A stretch of DNA of 64,000 bases from Aquabacterium soli. GTDB taxonomy: Bacteria; Pseudomonadota; Gammaproteobacteria; Burkholderiales; Burkholderiaceae_C. Below the pieces are notes generated by a model. The model made no database searches. It saw only the letters and a list, made by a program, of their open reading frames with translations, and was not told the DNA's origin. Of this stretch, positions 54,757-63,192 are shown in pieces. The stretch spans positions 62,001-126,000 of the forward strand of contig NZ_RSED01000009.1 of the NCBI RefSeq assembly GCF_003933735.1. The letters are read 5' to 3'. The translations under genes and the position numbers were made by a program. Every line of letters starts with the position of its first letter. Positions within the stretch are counted from its first letter, which is position 1.

Positions 54757-55353
54757 ATGGACACCTTGCTCGACACGCCCACCCCGCGGCTCTGGCAGCC
54801 CGCCGACTGGTGCGAGCTGCCGCCAGCCTTCGCGCCCACGGCCTTTCGCGTCAAGCAGGCCACGCAGGCCTGGGAGCGGCGCGAGGCCCATGCCCTGCGG
54901 CGCGCCGTGTTCTGCGTCGAGCAGGGGGTGTTCATGGGCGATGACCGCGATGCCATCGATGAACACGCCACCTTGCTGGTGGCTTGTGCCTGCGTGGCCG
55001 GCGAGACCGACCAGGTGGTGGGCACGGTGCGCATCCACCAGGCCGATCCGGGCGTGTGGTGGGGCTCGCGCCTGGCCGTGCACCCGTCCTTCAGGCAGCA
55101 TGGCCGGCTGGGCGCCACCTTGATCCGCCTGGCCGTGGGCATCGCGCATGCGCGGGGTGCACAGCAGTTCTGGGCCCATGTGCAGGGCCAGAACGTGCCG
55201 CTGTTCCAGCATCTTCACTGGCGGCTGGACCGCGAGCTGGTGCTGCATGGCCGTCCACATGGCCTGATGCAGGCCAGCCTGCCGCACTACCCGCCGTGCA
55301 CGCGGCCCGAATGGGGTTACCTGACCCTGTCCCGCGCGGAGGTGCGTCCATGA
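54757..55353 (+). CDS. MSMEG_0567/Sll0786-family N-acetyltransferase (Nit1C)
   Basis: 198 residues. It is a GNAT fold with the acetyl-CoA-binding strand-loop RLAVHPSFRQHGRLGATLIRLAVGIAHARGAQQFWAHVQGQNVPLF spread over residues 106-152, where R/Q-x-x-G-R/x-G is the P-loop. An N-terminal RREAHALRRAVFCVEQGVF block is shared with the family. It presumably acylates an amine intermediate or the nitrile precursor of the pathway. The start is preceded by AGGAGCCGCC. Its stop overlaps the next start by four bases. Confidence 0.9.
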   Translation: MDTLLDTPTPRLWQPADWCELPPAFAPTAFRVKQATQAWERREAHALRRAVFCVEQGVFMGDDRDAIDEHATLLVACACVAGETDQVVGTVRIHQADPGVWWGSRLAVHPSFRQHGRLGATLIRLAVGIAHARGAQQFWAHVQGQNVPLFQHLHWRLDRELVLHGRPHGLMQASLPHYPPCTRPEWGYLTLSRAEVRP

Positions 55354-56402
55354 GCGCCTTCGACCTCAACGAGCTCGTGGTGGCCCTGCGCGCCAGCAAG
55401 GGCTTCGAGCACAAGCGCGACATCGCCGATGCGGTGGGCGTGCTGGCCCGCGCCCTGCCTGGCGGCCTGGCCGACACCACGCTGGCCGAGCGCGACGGCG
55501 TGCTGCTGGGCGACGACTGTGCCGCCATCCCCGATGGCGATGGCGGCCACCTGCTGCTGGCCATCGAAGGCCTGATGGAGGACTTCGTGGCCCGCATGCC
55601 CTGGTTCGCGGGCTACAGCGGCGTCATGGTCAACCTGAGCGACATCGCCGCCATGGGCGGCCGACCCATCGCCGTGGTGGATGCGTTGTGGAGCGATGGG
55701 GCAGGCCAGGCCGAGCCTGTGCTGCAGGGCATGGCCGCGGCCTCTGCCGCTTATGGCGTGCCCATCGTCGGCGGGCACAGCAACCACCGTGCGCCGCGCG
55801 GCCAACTGGCCGTGGCGGTGCTGGGCCGCGCGCAGCGACTGCTGTCAAGCTTCGCTGCACGCCCAGGCGAGCAGCTGCTGATGGCCGTGGACCTGCGGGG
55901 CCGCTGGGAAGAGCCCTATCCCTTCTGGAACGCCTCCACCACCGCCCCGGCCGAGCGCTTGCGCGCAGACCTGGCCCTGCTGCCCGAGCTGGCCGAAGCC
56001 GGCCTGTGCCGCGCCGCCAAGGACATCAGCATGGCCGGCTGCCTGGGCACCGCCTTGATGCTGCTGGAATGTTCCGGCGTGGGCGCGGCGATCGACGTGG
56101 ACCGCATCCCCTGCCCGCCGGGCTTCGGCCCGCGCGACGCCTGCCATGCGCATGCGCTGCGCTGGCTCACGGCCTTTCCCAGCTACGGCTACCTGCTGTC
56201 GGTGGCGCCCCAGGATGTGGCCGAGGTGCGTGGCCGCTTCCAGACGCGCGGCATCACCTGCGAATCCATTGGCGAGATCAAGGCGCAGCCCCAGTGCTGG
56301 CTGCACGACGCGCAGGGGGGGCAGGCCCTGTTGTGGGACCTGGACGCCCATGCCTTCATCGGGGCCCGTGCCGGCGCCCCGGTAGCGCAGGAGGCCGCAT
56401 GA
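55350..56402 (+). CDS. Sll0787-family AIR-synthase-like protein (Nit1C)
   Basis: 350 residues with the two halves of the PurM/HypE/ThiL ATP-binding fold: LLGDDCAAIPDGDGGHLLLAIEGLMEDF (ATP/Mg site), GYSGVMVNLSDIAAMGGRPIAVVDALW, PIVGGHSNHRAPRGQLAVAVLG and later AAKDISMAGCLGTALMLLECSGVGAAIDVD. PurM-like enzymes activate an amide or carbonyl oxygen with ATP to allow loss of water or ring closure. This suggests a nitrogen-activation step in the cluster; the substrate is unknown. Both ends overlap neighbours by four bases. Confidence 0.9.
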   Translation: MSAFDLNELVVALRASKGFEHKRDIADAVGVLARALPGGLADTTLAERDGVLLGDDCAAIPDGDGGHLLLAIEGLMEDFVARMPWFAGYSGVMVNLSDIAAMGGRPIAVVDALWSDGAGQAEPVLQGMAAASAAYGVPIVGGHSNHRAPRGQLAVAVLGRAQRLLSSFAARPGEQLLMAVDLRGRWEEPYPFWNASTTAPAERLRADLALLPELAEAGLCRAAKDISMAGCLGTALMLLECSGVGAAIDVDRIPCPPGFGPRDACHAHALRWLTAFPSYGYLLSVAPQDVAEVRGRFQTRGITCESIGEIKAQPQCWLHDAQGGQALLWDLDAHAFIGARAGAPVAQEAA

Positions 56403-57691
56403 GCCTGCACATCGCCCTGCTGATGCACTCGCTGAACCCGCGCGGTGGCGTCGTGCACACGCTGGCCCTGGCCGATGGCTTGTGCGAGCGCGGCCACCAG
56501 GTCACCGTGATCGCGCCGGCCGCGCCGGGGCAGCGCCTGTTCCGCGACACACGGGCCACGTTGAGCCTGGCGCCGCTCGGCACGGCGGACCATGAAGCCT
56601 CTCTCACCAGTGAGACCGGTGCATCGAGCCGGTCGCCGCTGGCAGCGCAGGTCGCCCTCCGCATCGATGCCGTCGCCCACCACCTGCGGCACATGCCCCA
56701 TCTGGGCCGATTCGACGTGCTGCACTCGCAGGACAGCATCACCGCCAACGCGCTGGCGCAGTTGCGCGCCGAAGGGCGCATCGCCGGCTTCACCCGCACC
56801 GTGCACCACCTGGACACCTTCGACGACCCGCTGCTGAGCGCCTGGCAGGCCCGCGGGGTGAACGATGCGACGCGCCTGCTGTGCGTGAGCCCGCTGTGGC
56901 AAGGGGTGCTGCGTGAGCAGTGGCAGCGCGAGGCCGGCCTGGTGCCCAATGGCGTGGACACCCGGCGCTTCACGCCTGCCCACGCCGATCTGGCCCAGGC
57001 ACGGCATGATGCCCAGGTGCTGCACGGCCTGGGGCTCGATCCCCACGAGACCTGCCCCTTGTGGTTGAGCGTCGGCGGCATCGAAGAGCGCAAGAACCCC
57101 GAGCGCCTGCTGCGCGCATTCGCGGCGGTGCAGGGCGGTGGTCATCCCGACAACCATCCCGATGCCCGCCTGGTCATCGCCGGTGGCGCCAGCCTGCTGG
57201 ACCACGGCGCCTACGGCCGGTGTTTCCACGCCACCCTGCAATCGCTGCCCGAGGCCACGCGGGCCCGCGTGCACCTCACCGGCCCGCTGCCGGATGTGGC
57301 CTTGCCCGCCCTGTACCGCCGCGCGACGGCGCTGGCGATGCCGTCGCTGCGCGAAGGCTTCGGCCTGGTCGTGCTCGAGGCCCTGGCCTGTGGCACGCCG
57401 GCCATCGTCTCGCACATCCGCCCGTTCACCGATCACCTGGCCCCGCACGAGGCCCTGTGGGCCGACCCGCTCAGCGTGGCCGATCTGGCCCAGGCCCTGA
57501 GGCAGAGCCTGCTGCCCGCGGTGCGTGCGCCCATCCAGGCCGCCGCGCCGGCGGTGTGCGCGCGCTTCGCCTGGTCGCGCAGCGCAGAGCTGCACGAGGC
57601 GCACTACCGCACGCCATCGGCAGGGGCCCCCGCCCGCCGTCCGTCGATTCCGACAAGCCCATCCCCTTCTCAGGAGCCCCTCCATGCCTGA
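56399..57691 (+). CDS. MSMEG_0565-family glycosyltransferase (GT4 fold, Nit1C)
   Basis: 430 residues. The N-terminal MHSLNPRGGVVHTLALADGLCERGHQVTVI is the acceptor-domain glycine loop of GT4 enzymes. The nucleotide-sugar domain has LSVGGIEERKNPERLLRAFAAV and the E-x7-E motif SLREGFGLVVLEALACGTPAIVS. A glycosyltransferase within a nitrilase cluster suggests a sugar-linked intermediate or a glycosylated product. GCGCAGGAGGCCGC precedes the start. It ends with a Ser/Pro-rich tail and overlaps the next gene by eight bases. Confidence 0.92.
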   Translation: MSLHIALLMHSLNPRGGVVHTLALADGLCERGHQVTVIAPAAPGQRLFRDTRATLSLAPLGTADHEASLTSETGASSRSPLAAQVALRIDAVAHHLRHMPHLGRFDVLHSQDSITANALAQLRAEGRIAGFTRTVHHLDTFDDPLLSAWQARGVNDATRLLCVSPLWQGVLREQWQREAGLVPNGVDTRRFTPAHADLAQARHDAQVLHGLGLDPHETCPLWLSVGGIEERKNPERLLRAFAAVQGGGHPDNHPDARLVIAGGASLLDHGAYGRCFHATLQSLPEATRARVHLTGPLPDVALPALYRRATALAMPSLREGFGLVVLEALACGTPAIVSHIRPFTDHLAPHEALWADPLSVADLAQALRQSLLPAVRAPIQAAAPAVCARFAWSRSAELHEAHYRTPSAGAPARRPSIPTSPSPSQEPLHA

Positions 57692-57971
57692 AATGCTCTT
57701 CCAGGTGCGCTGGCCCGATGGCAGCGACAGCACCTGCTATTCACCCTCGCTGGTCGTGCAGGACTACCTCACGCCTGGCGGCGACTACCCGCTCGACGAT
57801 TTCCTGAACCGCACCCGCGAGGCGCTGGAGATCGCGTCAGAGCGGGTGCGAGCCAAGTACGGTTTCGCCTGCTCACGCGCCATGGACCAGTGGGCCGAGA
57901 TCGACGAGACCGCGACCCGTTTCAAGAGCCAGCCCGATGCCCGCGTGCGGGTGATCGCCTTCCAGGGCTGA
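57684..57971 (+). CDS. MSMEG_0570-family small nitrogen-starvation protein (Nit1C)
   Basis: 95 residues. It shows family features: MLFQVRWPDGSDSTCYSPSLVVQDYL (beta hairpin), DFLNRTREALEIASERVRAKYGFACSRAMDQWAEID (helix with one conserved Cys) and a final strand VRVIAFQG. No catalytic motif is known. It occurs only in Nit1C clusters, between the glycosyltransferase and the flavoprotein as here. CAGGAGCCCC lies just before the start. The upstream in-frame codons overlap the glycosyltransferase gene and are Arg-rich. Confidence 0.9.
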   Translation: MPEMLFQVRWPDGSDSTCYSPSLVVQDYLTPGGDYPLDDFLNRTREALEIASERVRAKYGFACSRAMDQWAEIDETATRFKSQPDARVRVIAFQG

Positions 57972-58034
57972 GCAGCACCGCATCACGCCTGCCCCTTGTT
58001 TTCACCACGCTTTGCACCCAGCGAGGACACCGCC

Positions 58035-59327
58035 ATGAACGCTTCCACCTCTCCCTTCGTCCCAGATCACCACGAAGTCGTCATCATCGGCGGCGGCCAG
58101 GCCGGCCTGTCGATGAGCCACTACCTGCAGAAGATCGGCGCCCGCCATGTGGTGTTCGAGAAGCACGCCGCGCTGCACAGCTGGCGCACCCAGCGCTGGG
58201 ACAGCTTCTGCCTGGTCACGCCCAACTGGCAATGCAATCTGCCCGGCCACCCCTATGCAGGCGACGACCCGCATGGCTTCATGAAGAAGGACCAGATCAA
58301 CGACTACCTGGCTGGCTTCAGGCGACAGGTGAACGCCCCGCTGCGTGAAGGCGTGGCGGTGCGCAGGGTGGTGCCGCGCCCACAGGGCGGCTACGAGGTG
58401 CACACCGCGCAAGGTGAGCAGGTGTCCATGTGCACCGCCGACCAGGTGGTCGTGGCCTCGGGCGGCTACCACGTGCCCATCATCCCGCGCCTGGCCGAGC
58501 GCCTGCCTGCGGGCATCGTGCAGGTCCATTCCGAGCAGTACCGCAACCCGCAGTCGCTGCCCGATGGCGCCGTGCTGGTGGTGGGCTCGGGCCAGTCTGG
58601 ATCGCAGATCGCCGAAGACCTTCACCTGGCCGGCCGCCAGGTGCACCTGGCCGTGGGCGATGCACCGCGCTGTGCACGCTTCTACCGGGGCCGCGACGTG
58701 GTCGACTGGCTGGCCGACATGAACTACTACGACATGCCCGTGCACCAGCACCCGCTGCGCGAGGGCGTGCGCGACAACACCAACCACTATGTCACCGGCC
58801 GCGATGGTGGGCGCGACATCGACCTGCGCAAGTTCGCGCTGGAAGGCATGCAGCTGCATGGCCTGCTGGCCGGCCTGGACGATGGCGTGATGCAGTTCGA
58901 ACCGGGCCTGTCAGCCGCACTGGACCGTGCCGACCAGGTCTACAACGGCATCAACGCCAGCATCGACAAGCACATCGCTGCGCAGGGCATCGAGGCGCCG
59001 CCGCCTTCGGTGTACGAGCCGGTGTGGCAGCCCGATGGCGAGCAGCTCACCCTGGATCTGCGGGCCGCCGGCATCACGGCCGTGGTGTGGTGCATCGGCT
59101 TTCGGCCCGATTTCGAATGGCTGGACGCGCCGGTGTTCAATGGCCGCGGCCAGCCCGTGCACACGCGGGGCGTGACGCAGCACAAGGGCCTGTACTTCCT
59201 GGGCCTGCCCTGGCAGTACACCTGGGGTTCTGGCCGCTTCTCGGGGGTGTCGCGTGATGCCGCCTTCCTGGCCGAGCGCATCGATGCGCTGCGCGAGCTG
59301 TGTCCACCGCTGTCCATGGCGGCCTGA
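58035..59327 (+). CDS. MSMEG_0569-family flavin-dependent oxidoreductase (Nit1C)
   Basis: 430 residues. An FAD-binding [14 protein letters not shown] lies near residues 18-31, and a second Rossmann motif [20 protein letters not shown] near 185-204. Both are typical of class B flavin monooxygenases, and the C-terminal [22 protein letters not shown] block closes the FAD site. The enzyme probably N- or C-oxygenates an intermediate, using NADPH. It is the last of eight Nit1C genes, which are all on the plus strand with gaps of 63 bases or less. ACACCGCC before the start is a weak ribosome site; a non-ATG start upstream is possible. Confidence 0.92.
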   Translation: MNASTSPFVPDHHEVVIIGGGQAGLSMSHYLQKIGARHVVFEKHAALHSWRTQRWDSFCLVTPNWQCNLPGHPYAGDDPHGFMKKDQINDYLAGFRRQVNAPLREGVAVRRVVPRPQGGYEVHTAQGEQVSMCTADQVVVASGGYHVPIIPRLAERLPAGIVQVHSEQYRNPQSLPDGAVLVVGSGQSGSQIAEDLHLAGRQVHLAVGDAPRCARFYRGRDVVDWLADMNYYDMPVHQHPLREGVRDNTNHYVTGRDGGRDIDLRKFALEGMQLHGLLAGLDDGVMQFEPGLSAALDRADQVYNGINASIDKHIAAQGIEAPPPSVYEPVWQPDGEQLTLDLRAAGITAVVWCIGFRPDFEWLDAPVFNGRGQPVHTRGVTQHKGLYFLGLPWQYTWGSGRFSGVSRDAAFLAERIDALRELCPPLSMAA

Positions 59328-60239
59328 TCAGACCGCCTTGCCCAGCCAGTCGCGGTAGAACTCGACGAAGGCCCGCACGCGCGCGGGCGGGGCCTGCCGG
59401 CCGGGTGGGTAGACCGCGTGGATCCCGCCAAAGGGCGCCTGCCAGTCAGGCAGCACACGCACCAGGCGGCGCTCGCGCAGGGCCTTGGCCGCGCCGAACT
59501 GCTCCGTCACCGACAAGCCCATGCCGTGTTCGAGCAGGGCCATCAGCGCGGCCCCCGAGTCGACGCGCAGCCGGCTGTTCATGCGCACGGTCTGCGCTTC
59601 GCGACGTGCGTGCGTGAAGGTCCAGGTGAGGGGCGAGGGCAGCAGGCTCAGCGCCACCCAGTCGTGCTCGGCCAGGTCGCTGGGCTGCCTGGGCGTGCCG
59701 CGCCGGTGCAGGTAATCCGGGCTGGCCAGCACCCATTGTTCGAAGCCCCCGAGCTTGAGCGCACGCTGGGTGGAATCGCGCAGCCAGCCCACCCGGATGG
59801 ACAGGTCCAGTCCTTCGCGCACCAGGTCCACGCGCTGGTCGGTGGCGCGCAGGTCCACGTGCAGGGCGGGGTGCAGCACCGCGAAGCGCGCCAGGGCCGG
59901 TGCCAGCGATTGCGAGGCATGGTCCACCGGCGCGGTGATGCGCAGGGTGCCGCCCAGCGGCCCGTCGTCACGCCCCAGGTGCGCCACCGTGTCCTGGACC
60001 GAGCGCAGGGGCGGGATGCACTCGCCATACACGCGCTGGCCCAGCTCGGTCAGCGCCAGCCGGCGCGTGGTGCGCGTGAGCAGGGCGCCACCCAGTTGCG
60101 CTTCCAGTTCGCGCAGCACCAGGCTCACGCGCGCCTTGGTCTGCCCCAGCCTGTCGGCCGCGGCGGTGAAGCTGCCGGCCTCCACCACGGCGGCGAAGAC
60201 CAGCAGGTGGTTCAGGTTGAGGGCGTCCAGGGCAGCCAT
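59328..60239 (-). CDS. LysR-family transcriptional regulator
   Basis: 303 residues. The N-terminal helix-turn-helix (residues 4-62, LLVFAAVVEAGSFTAAADRLGQTKARVSLVLRELEAQLG) leads into the substrate-binding-protein-like effector domain (from about 90). The ATG at 60239 is used rather than a TTG two codons earlier. It is divergent from the NAD(P)-binding reductase gene, with an AT-rich 134-base gap that carries ATTGT/ACAAT words (60245-60278) suited to LysR binding. It ends directly against the last Nit1C gene, convergently, and need not be related to that cluster. Confidence 0.92.
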   Translation of the reverse strand: MAALDALNLNHLLVFAAVVEAGSFTAAADRLGQTKARVSLVLRELEAQLGGALLTRTTRRLALTELGQRVYGECIPPLRSVQDTVAHLGRDDGPLGGTLRITAPVDHASQSLAPALARFAVLHPALHVDLRATDQRVDLVREGLDLSIRVGWLRDSTQRALKLGGFEQWVLASPDYLHRRGTPRQPSDLAEHDWVALSLLPSPLTWTFTHARREAQTVRMNSRLRVDSGAALMALLEHGMGLSVTEQFGAAKALRERRLVRVLPDWQAPFGGIHAVYPPGRQAPPARVRAFVEFYRDWLGKAV

Positions 60240-60373
60240 GCTCAATTGTCAATCATTTGAAAACAATGAATTGTCCATCGGGCCATTTATCGAATCAATC
60301 CAACAGCGCAAGATCCGTCCATCACAACCCGCGTCTCATCAGCAGCCGCAACCGAACCCGAAGGACATCCATC

Positions 60374-61018
60374 ATGAAGATCGCGATCATTGGCGCCACT
60401 GGCTTCATCGGCTCCCACCTGCTGGCCGAGGCCGCTTCGCGCGGCCACACCATCACCGCCTTCGTCTCGCGCCCCGAGCGCGTGGCCACCACGGCCCAGG
60501 TCAGCGCCCAGGGCGTGGACGTGACCGACACCGGCGCCCTCACCGAGGCCTTGAAGGGCCAGGGCTTCGAGGCCGTGGTCTCGGCCTTCAGCGGCCATGC
60601 GCAGGCCGACACGCTGGACTACTACCTCAAGGGCTTCAAGAGCATCCTGGCTGCGGTCAAGGCCGCCGGCGTACCCCGACTGCTGGTGGTGGGTGGCGCG
60701 GCCACCCTGGAAGTGGCGCCCGGCAAGATCCTGCTGGACAGCCCCGATTTCCCGGCCGAATGGAAGGGCACGGCCGAAGGTGCCCGCCAGGCGTTGGGCC
60801 TGCTGCGCGACGAGCCCACGCTGGACTGGACCTTCCTGAGCCCCTCGGCCATGATCGAGCCCGGCCAGCGCACCGGCCAGTTCCGCCTGGGCGGTGATCA
60901 GTTGCTGGTCGATGCCCAGGGCAAGAGCCACATCTCGCTGCAGGACTACGCGGTGGCCCTGATCGACGAACTCGACAAGCCCGCCCACTCGCGCCAGCGC
61001 TTCACCGTGGGCTACTGA
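60374..61018 (+). CDS. NAD(P)-binding NmrA/SDR-type epimerase-like protein
   Basis: 214 residues. The Rossmann motif GATGFIGSHLLAEAASRGH begins at residue 7, followed by VVSAFSGHA and VVGGAATLEVAPG. It lacks the YxxxK of classical SDRs, as in atypical NmrA/YwnB-like members that act as NAD(P)H-dependent reductases or redox sensors. AAGGACATCC precedes the start. The divergent LysR regulator is typical for this family (quinone or electrophile response). The substrate is unknown. Confidence 0.85.
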   Translation: MKIAIIGATGFIGSHLLAEAASRGHTITAFVSRPERVATTAQVSAQGVDVTDTGALTEALKGQGFEAVVSAFSGHAQADTLDYYLKGFKSILAAVKAAGVPRLLVVGGAATLEVAPGKILLDSPDFPAEWKGTAEGARQALGLLRDEPTLDWTFLSPSAMIEPGQRTGQFRLGGDQLLVDAQGKSHISLQDYAVALIDELDKPAHSRQRFTVGY

Positions 61019-61041
61019 GCCCGATCAAGGGGGCAAAAAAA

Positions 61042-61066
61042 GTCATGCACCTCACCGGTGCATGAC
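61042..61066 (-). terminator. Perfect 10-bp hairpin beside a run of A/T
   Basis: GTCATGCACC and GGTGCATGAC pair around a five-base loop. A run of seven A precedes it on the plus strand, so a minus-strand transcript would meet a stem followed by seven T, as in intrinsic terminators. No minus-strand gene ends here. On the plus strand it lies 24 bases after the reductase gene and covers the first ATG of the cytochrome gene. Confidence 0.5.
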
Positions 61067-61877
61067 CGACAATCGTTCGATGCAAGGACGTCGAACGCGC
61101 GCGGCCCTGGCCAGCGTTGCCGGGGCACTGGCCCTGTGGTGTGCCCCGGCATGGCCGGCCGCGCCGGCTGTGGTGCCTGCGCCTGCCGCCCCCGCCCTGC
61201 CTGGGCTGCCGACCATGCCGACCATGCAGGACAGCATTGCCCAGCGCGTGGACGCCTGCACCACCTGCCATGGCGCCGACGGCCGGGCCGGGCCCGATGG
61301 CTACTACCCTCGCCTGGCGGGCAAGCCGGCCGGCTACCTGGCCAACCAACTGCTCAATTTCCGCGACGGGCGACGCGGCTATGCGCCCATGGTCTACCTG
61401 CTGGACCACCTCAGCGATGACTACCTGCGCGAGATCGCCGGCTACTTCGCCTCCCTCGACCTGCCCTACCCGGCTCCCGCGCGTCCGGCCGAAAGCCCGG
61501 CGGTGTTCGCGCACGGCCAGCGGCTGGTCACGCAGGGCGATCCGGCGCGCGGCATCCCCGCCTGCGTGCAGTGCCATGGCCAGAGCCTGACCGGCGTGGC
61601 CCCCTCGATCCCCGGCCTGCTGGGCCTGCCGCGGCACTACCTGGCGGGGCAGATCGGCGCCTGGCACAACGGTCGGCGGCGCGCGCAGGCGCCCGACTGT
61701 ATGGCCGACATCGCGCGGCGCCTGTCGCCCGATGACGTCGGGGCCGTGGCCTCGTGGCTGGCCAGCCAGCCCTGGCCGGTGGGCGGCAAGCCCGCCGCCG
61801 CTCTGCCGCATGCCTTGCCCATGCCCTGCGGCGGCGTGCCCAAGGCCGTGGCGCCCGCTGCCGGGAGCGCGCCATGA
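61062..61877 (+). CDS. Exported diheme cytochrome c (c4-like)
   Basis: 271 residues from this start. A signal peptide (RRTRAALASVAGALALWCAP) is followed by a Pro/Ala-rich linker and two heme-binding motifs, CTTCH and CVQCH, each in its own cytochrome c domain, as in cytochrome c4. The start is uncertain: the ATG at 61062 lies in the arm of a perfect hairpin, and an ATG at 61080 gives MQGRRTRAALASVAG, an equally good signal peptide; neither has a clear ribosome site. It would carry electrons in the periplasm. The stop overlaps the triheme cytochrome gene by four bases. Confidence 0.88.
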   Translation: MTDNRSMQGRRTRAALASVAGALALWCAPAWPAAPAVVPAPAAPALPGLPTMPTMQDSIAQRVDACTTCHGADGRAGPDGYYPRLAGKPAGYLANQLLNFRDGRRGYAPMVYLLDHLSDDYLREIAGYFASLDLPYPAPARPAESPAVFAHGQRLVTQGDPARGIPACVQCHGQSLTGVAPSIPGLLGLPRHYLAGQIGAWHNGRRRAQAPDCMADIARRLSPDDVGAVASWLASQPWPVGGKPAAALPHALPMPCGGVPKAVAPAAGSAP

Positions 61878-63166
61878 GCCGCCTGGCCTTGCACCGCCGC
61901 CTGGGCACCACCATGGTGAGCGGCGCCCTCGTCATCGCGGCGGTGGCCGCGGTGTGGGCCTTGAACCGCCTGGACGAGACCCGCGTGTCTGTCGAGGATG
62001 GGCCCAGCCCCACCACCCAGGCGCAGGTCGCGCGGGGGGCCTATCTGGCCCGCGCCGGCAACTGCGCCACCTGCCACACCGAGCGCGGTGGCCAGCCCTA
62101 TGCCGGCGGCCGGGCCCTGGCCACGCCCTTCGGCACCGTCTACAGCAGCAACCTCACGCCCGATGACGAGACGGGGTTGGGCCGCTGGTCGGCCGAGGCC
62201 TTCTGGCGCGCCATGCACAACGGCCGCTCGCGCGATGGACGCCTGCTCTACCCGGTCTTCCCGTATCCCAACTACACGCAGGTGACGCGGGCCGATGCCG
62301 ATGCCCTGTATGCCTACCTGCGCAGCCTGCCGCCGGCGAAGGCGCCCAACCGCGCCCACGAACTGGCCTTTCCCTTCAGCACCCAGCCGGCGCTGGCGGT
62401 GTGGCGTGCGCTGTACTTCCGCCCGGGCGTGCACCGCGACGATCCGGTCCAGTCGGCCGAGTGGAACCGGGGCGCCTACCTGGTGCGTGGCCTGGGCCAC
62501 TGCGCCGCCTGCCACGAGGCGCGCAACCTGCTCGGGGCCTCTCAGGGCCTGGAGCTGGCCGGTGGGCTGATGCCGCTGCAGAACTGGTACGCGCCTTCGC
62601 TGCGTGATCCGCACGAAGCCGGCGTGGCCAACTGGTCGGCGCCGGACATCGTCGCATTGCTGCGCACCGGGGTCTCGCCGCAGGGTGGGGTGCTGGGCCC
62701 GATGGCCGATGTGGTCTACCGCAGCACGCAGCACCTGAGCGAGCCGGACCTGCAGGCCATGGCCATCTTCCTGAAAAGCCTGCCGCCGCCCGCACCCCGC
62801 GACGATGTGCCGCTGCGCGCCACCGAGGCCCGGCTGGCCCAGGGCGCGGCCCTGTACGAGCGCCACTGCGCCACCTGCCATGGCACCCGCGGCGAAGGCG
62901 TGCCAGGTGTCTACCCCCTGCTGGCCGGCAACCGCGCGGTGCGCATGGCCGAGCCGGCCAACGTGATCCGCGTCATCGCGAAGGGCGGTTTCCTGCCGGC
63001 GACCCAGGGCAACCCCCGGCCCTTCGGCATGCCGCCTTTCGCGCACCTGCTGTCCGACGACGAGATCGCCGCGGTGGCCAGCTATGTGCGCGACAGCTGG
63101 GGCAACCGCGCCGGCGTGGTCGAGCCGCAGGTGGTCAGCCGGCTGCGCGCCGGCAGCGAGGACTGA
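61874..63166 (+). CDS. Membrane-anchored triheme cytochrome c (dehydrogenase cytochrome subunit-like)
   Basis: 430 residues. A single N-terminal hydrophobic segment (about residues 15-33) acts as anchor or signal. Three heme motifs follow: CATCH (near residue 64), CAACH (near 211) and CATCH (near 334). The arrangement, with GGRALATPFGTVYSSNLTPDDETGLGRWS after the first heme, matches cytochrome subunits of alcohol, gluconate and aldehyde dehydrogenases. Such subunits normally come with a PQQ, FAD or molybdenum catalytic subunit, and none is encoded next to it here. It probably passes electrons between an unlinked dehydrogenase, the diheme protein and the respiratory chain. Confidence 0.9.
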   Translation: MSRLALHRRLGTTMVSGALVIAAVAAVWALNRLDETRVSVEDGPSPTTQAQVARGAYLARAGNCATCHTERGGQPYAGGRALATPFGTVYSSNLTPDDETGLGRWSAEAFWRAMHNGRSRDGRLLYPVFPYPNYTQVTRADADALYAYLRSLPPAKAPNRAHELAFPFSTQPALAVWRALYFRPGVHRDDPVQSAEWNRGAYLVRGLGHCAACHEARNLLGASQGLELAGGLMPLQNWYAPSLRDPHEAGVANWSAPDIVALLRTGVSPQGGVLGPMADVVYRSTQHLSEPDLQAMAIFLKSLPPPAPRDDVPLRATEARLAQGAALYERHCATCHGTRGEGVPGVYPLLAGNRAVRMAEPANVIRVIAKGGFLPATQGNPRPFGMPPFAHLLSDDEIAAVASYVRDSWGNRAGVVEPQVVSRLRAGSED

Positions 63167-63192
63167 AGCGCCCCAGGCCCCGGCCTTCAGGC

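Noticed and set aside
59328-60239. The LysR gene as the regulator of the Nit1C cluster.
   Set aside because: It is convergent with the cluster and divergent from the reductase gene, so its likely target is the reductase. The MocR gene is better placed for Nit1C.
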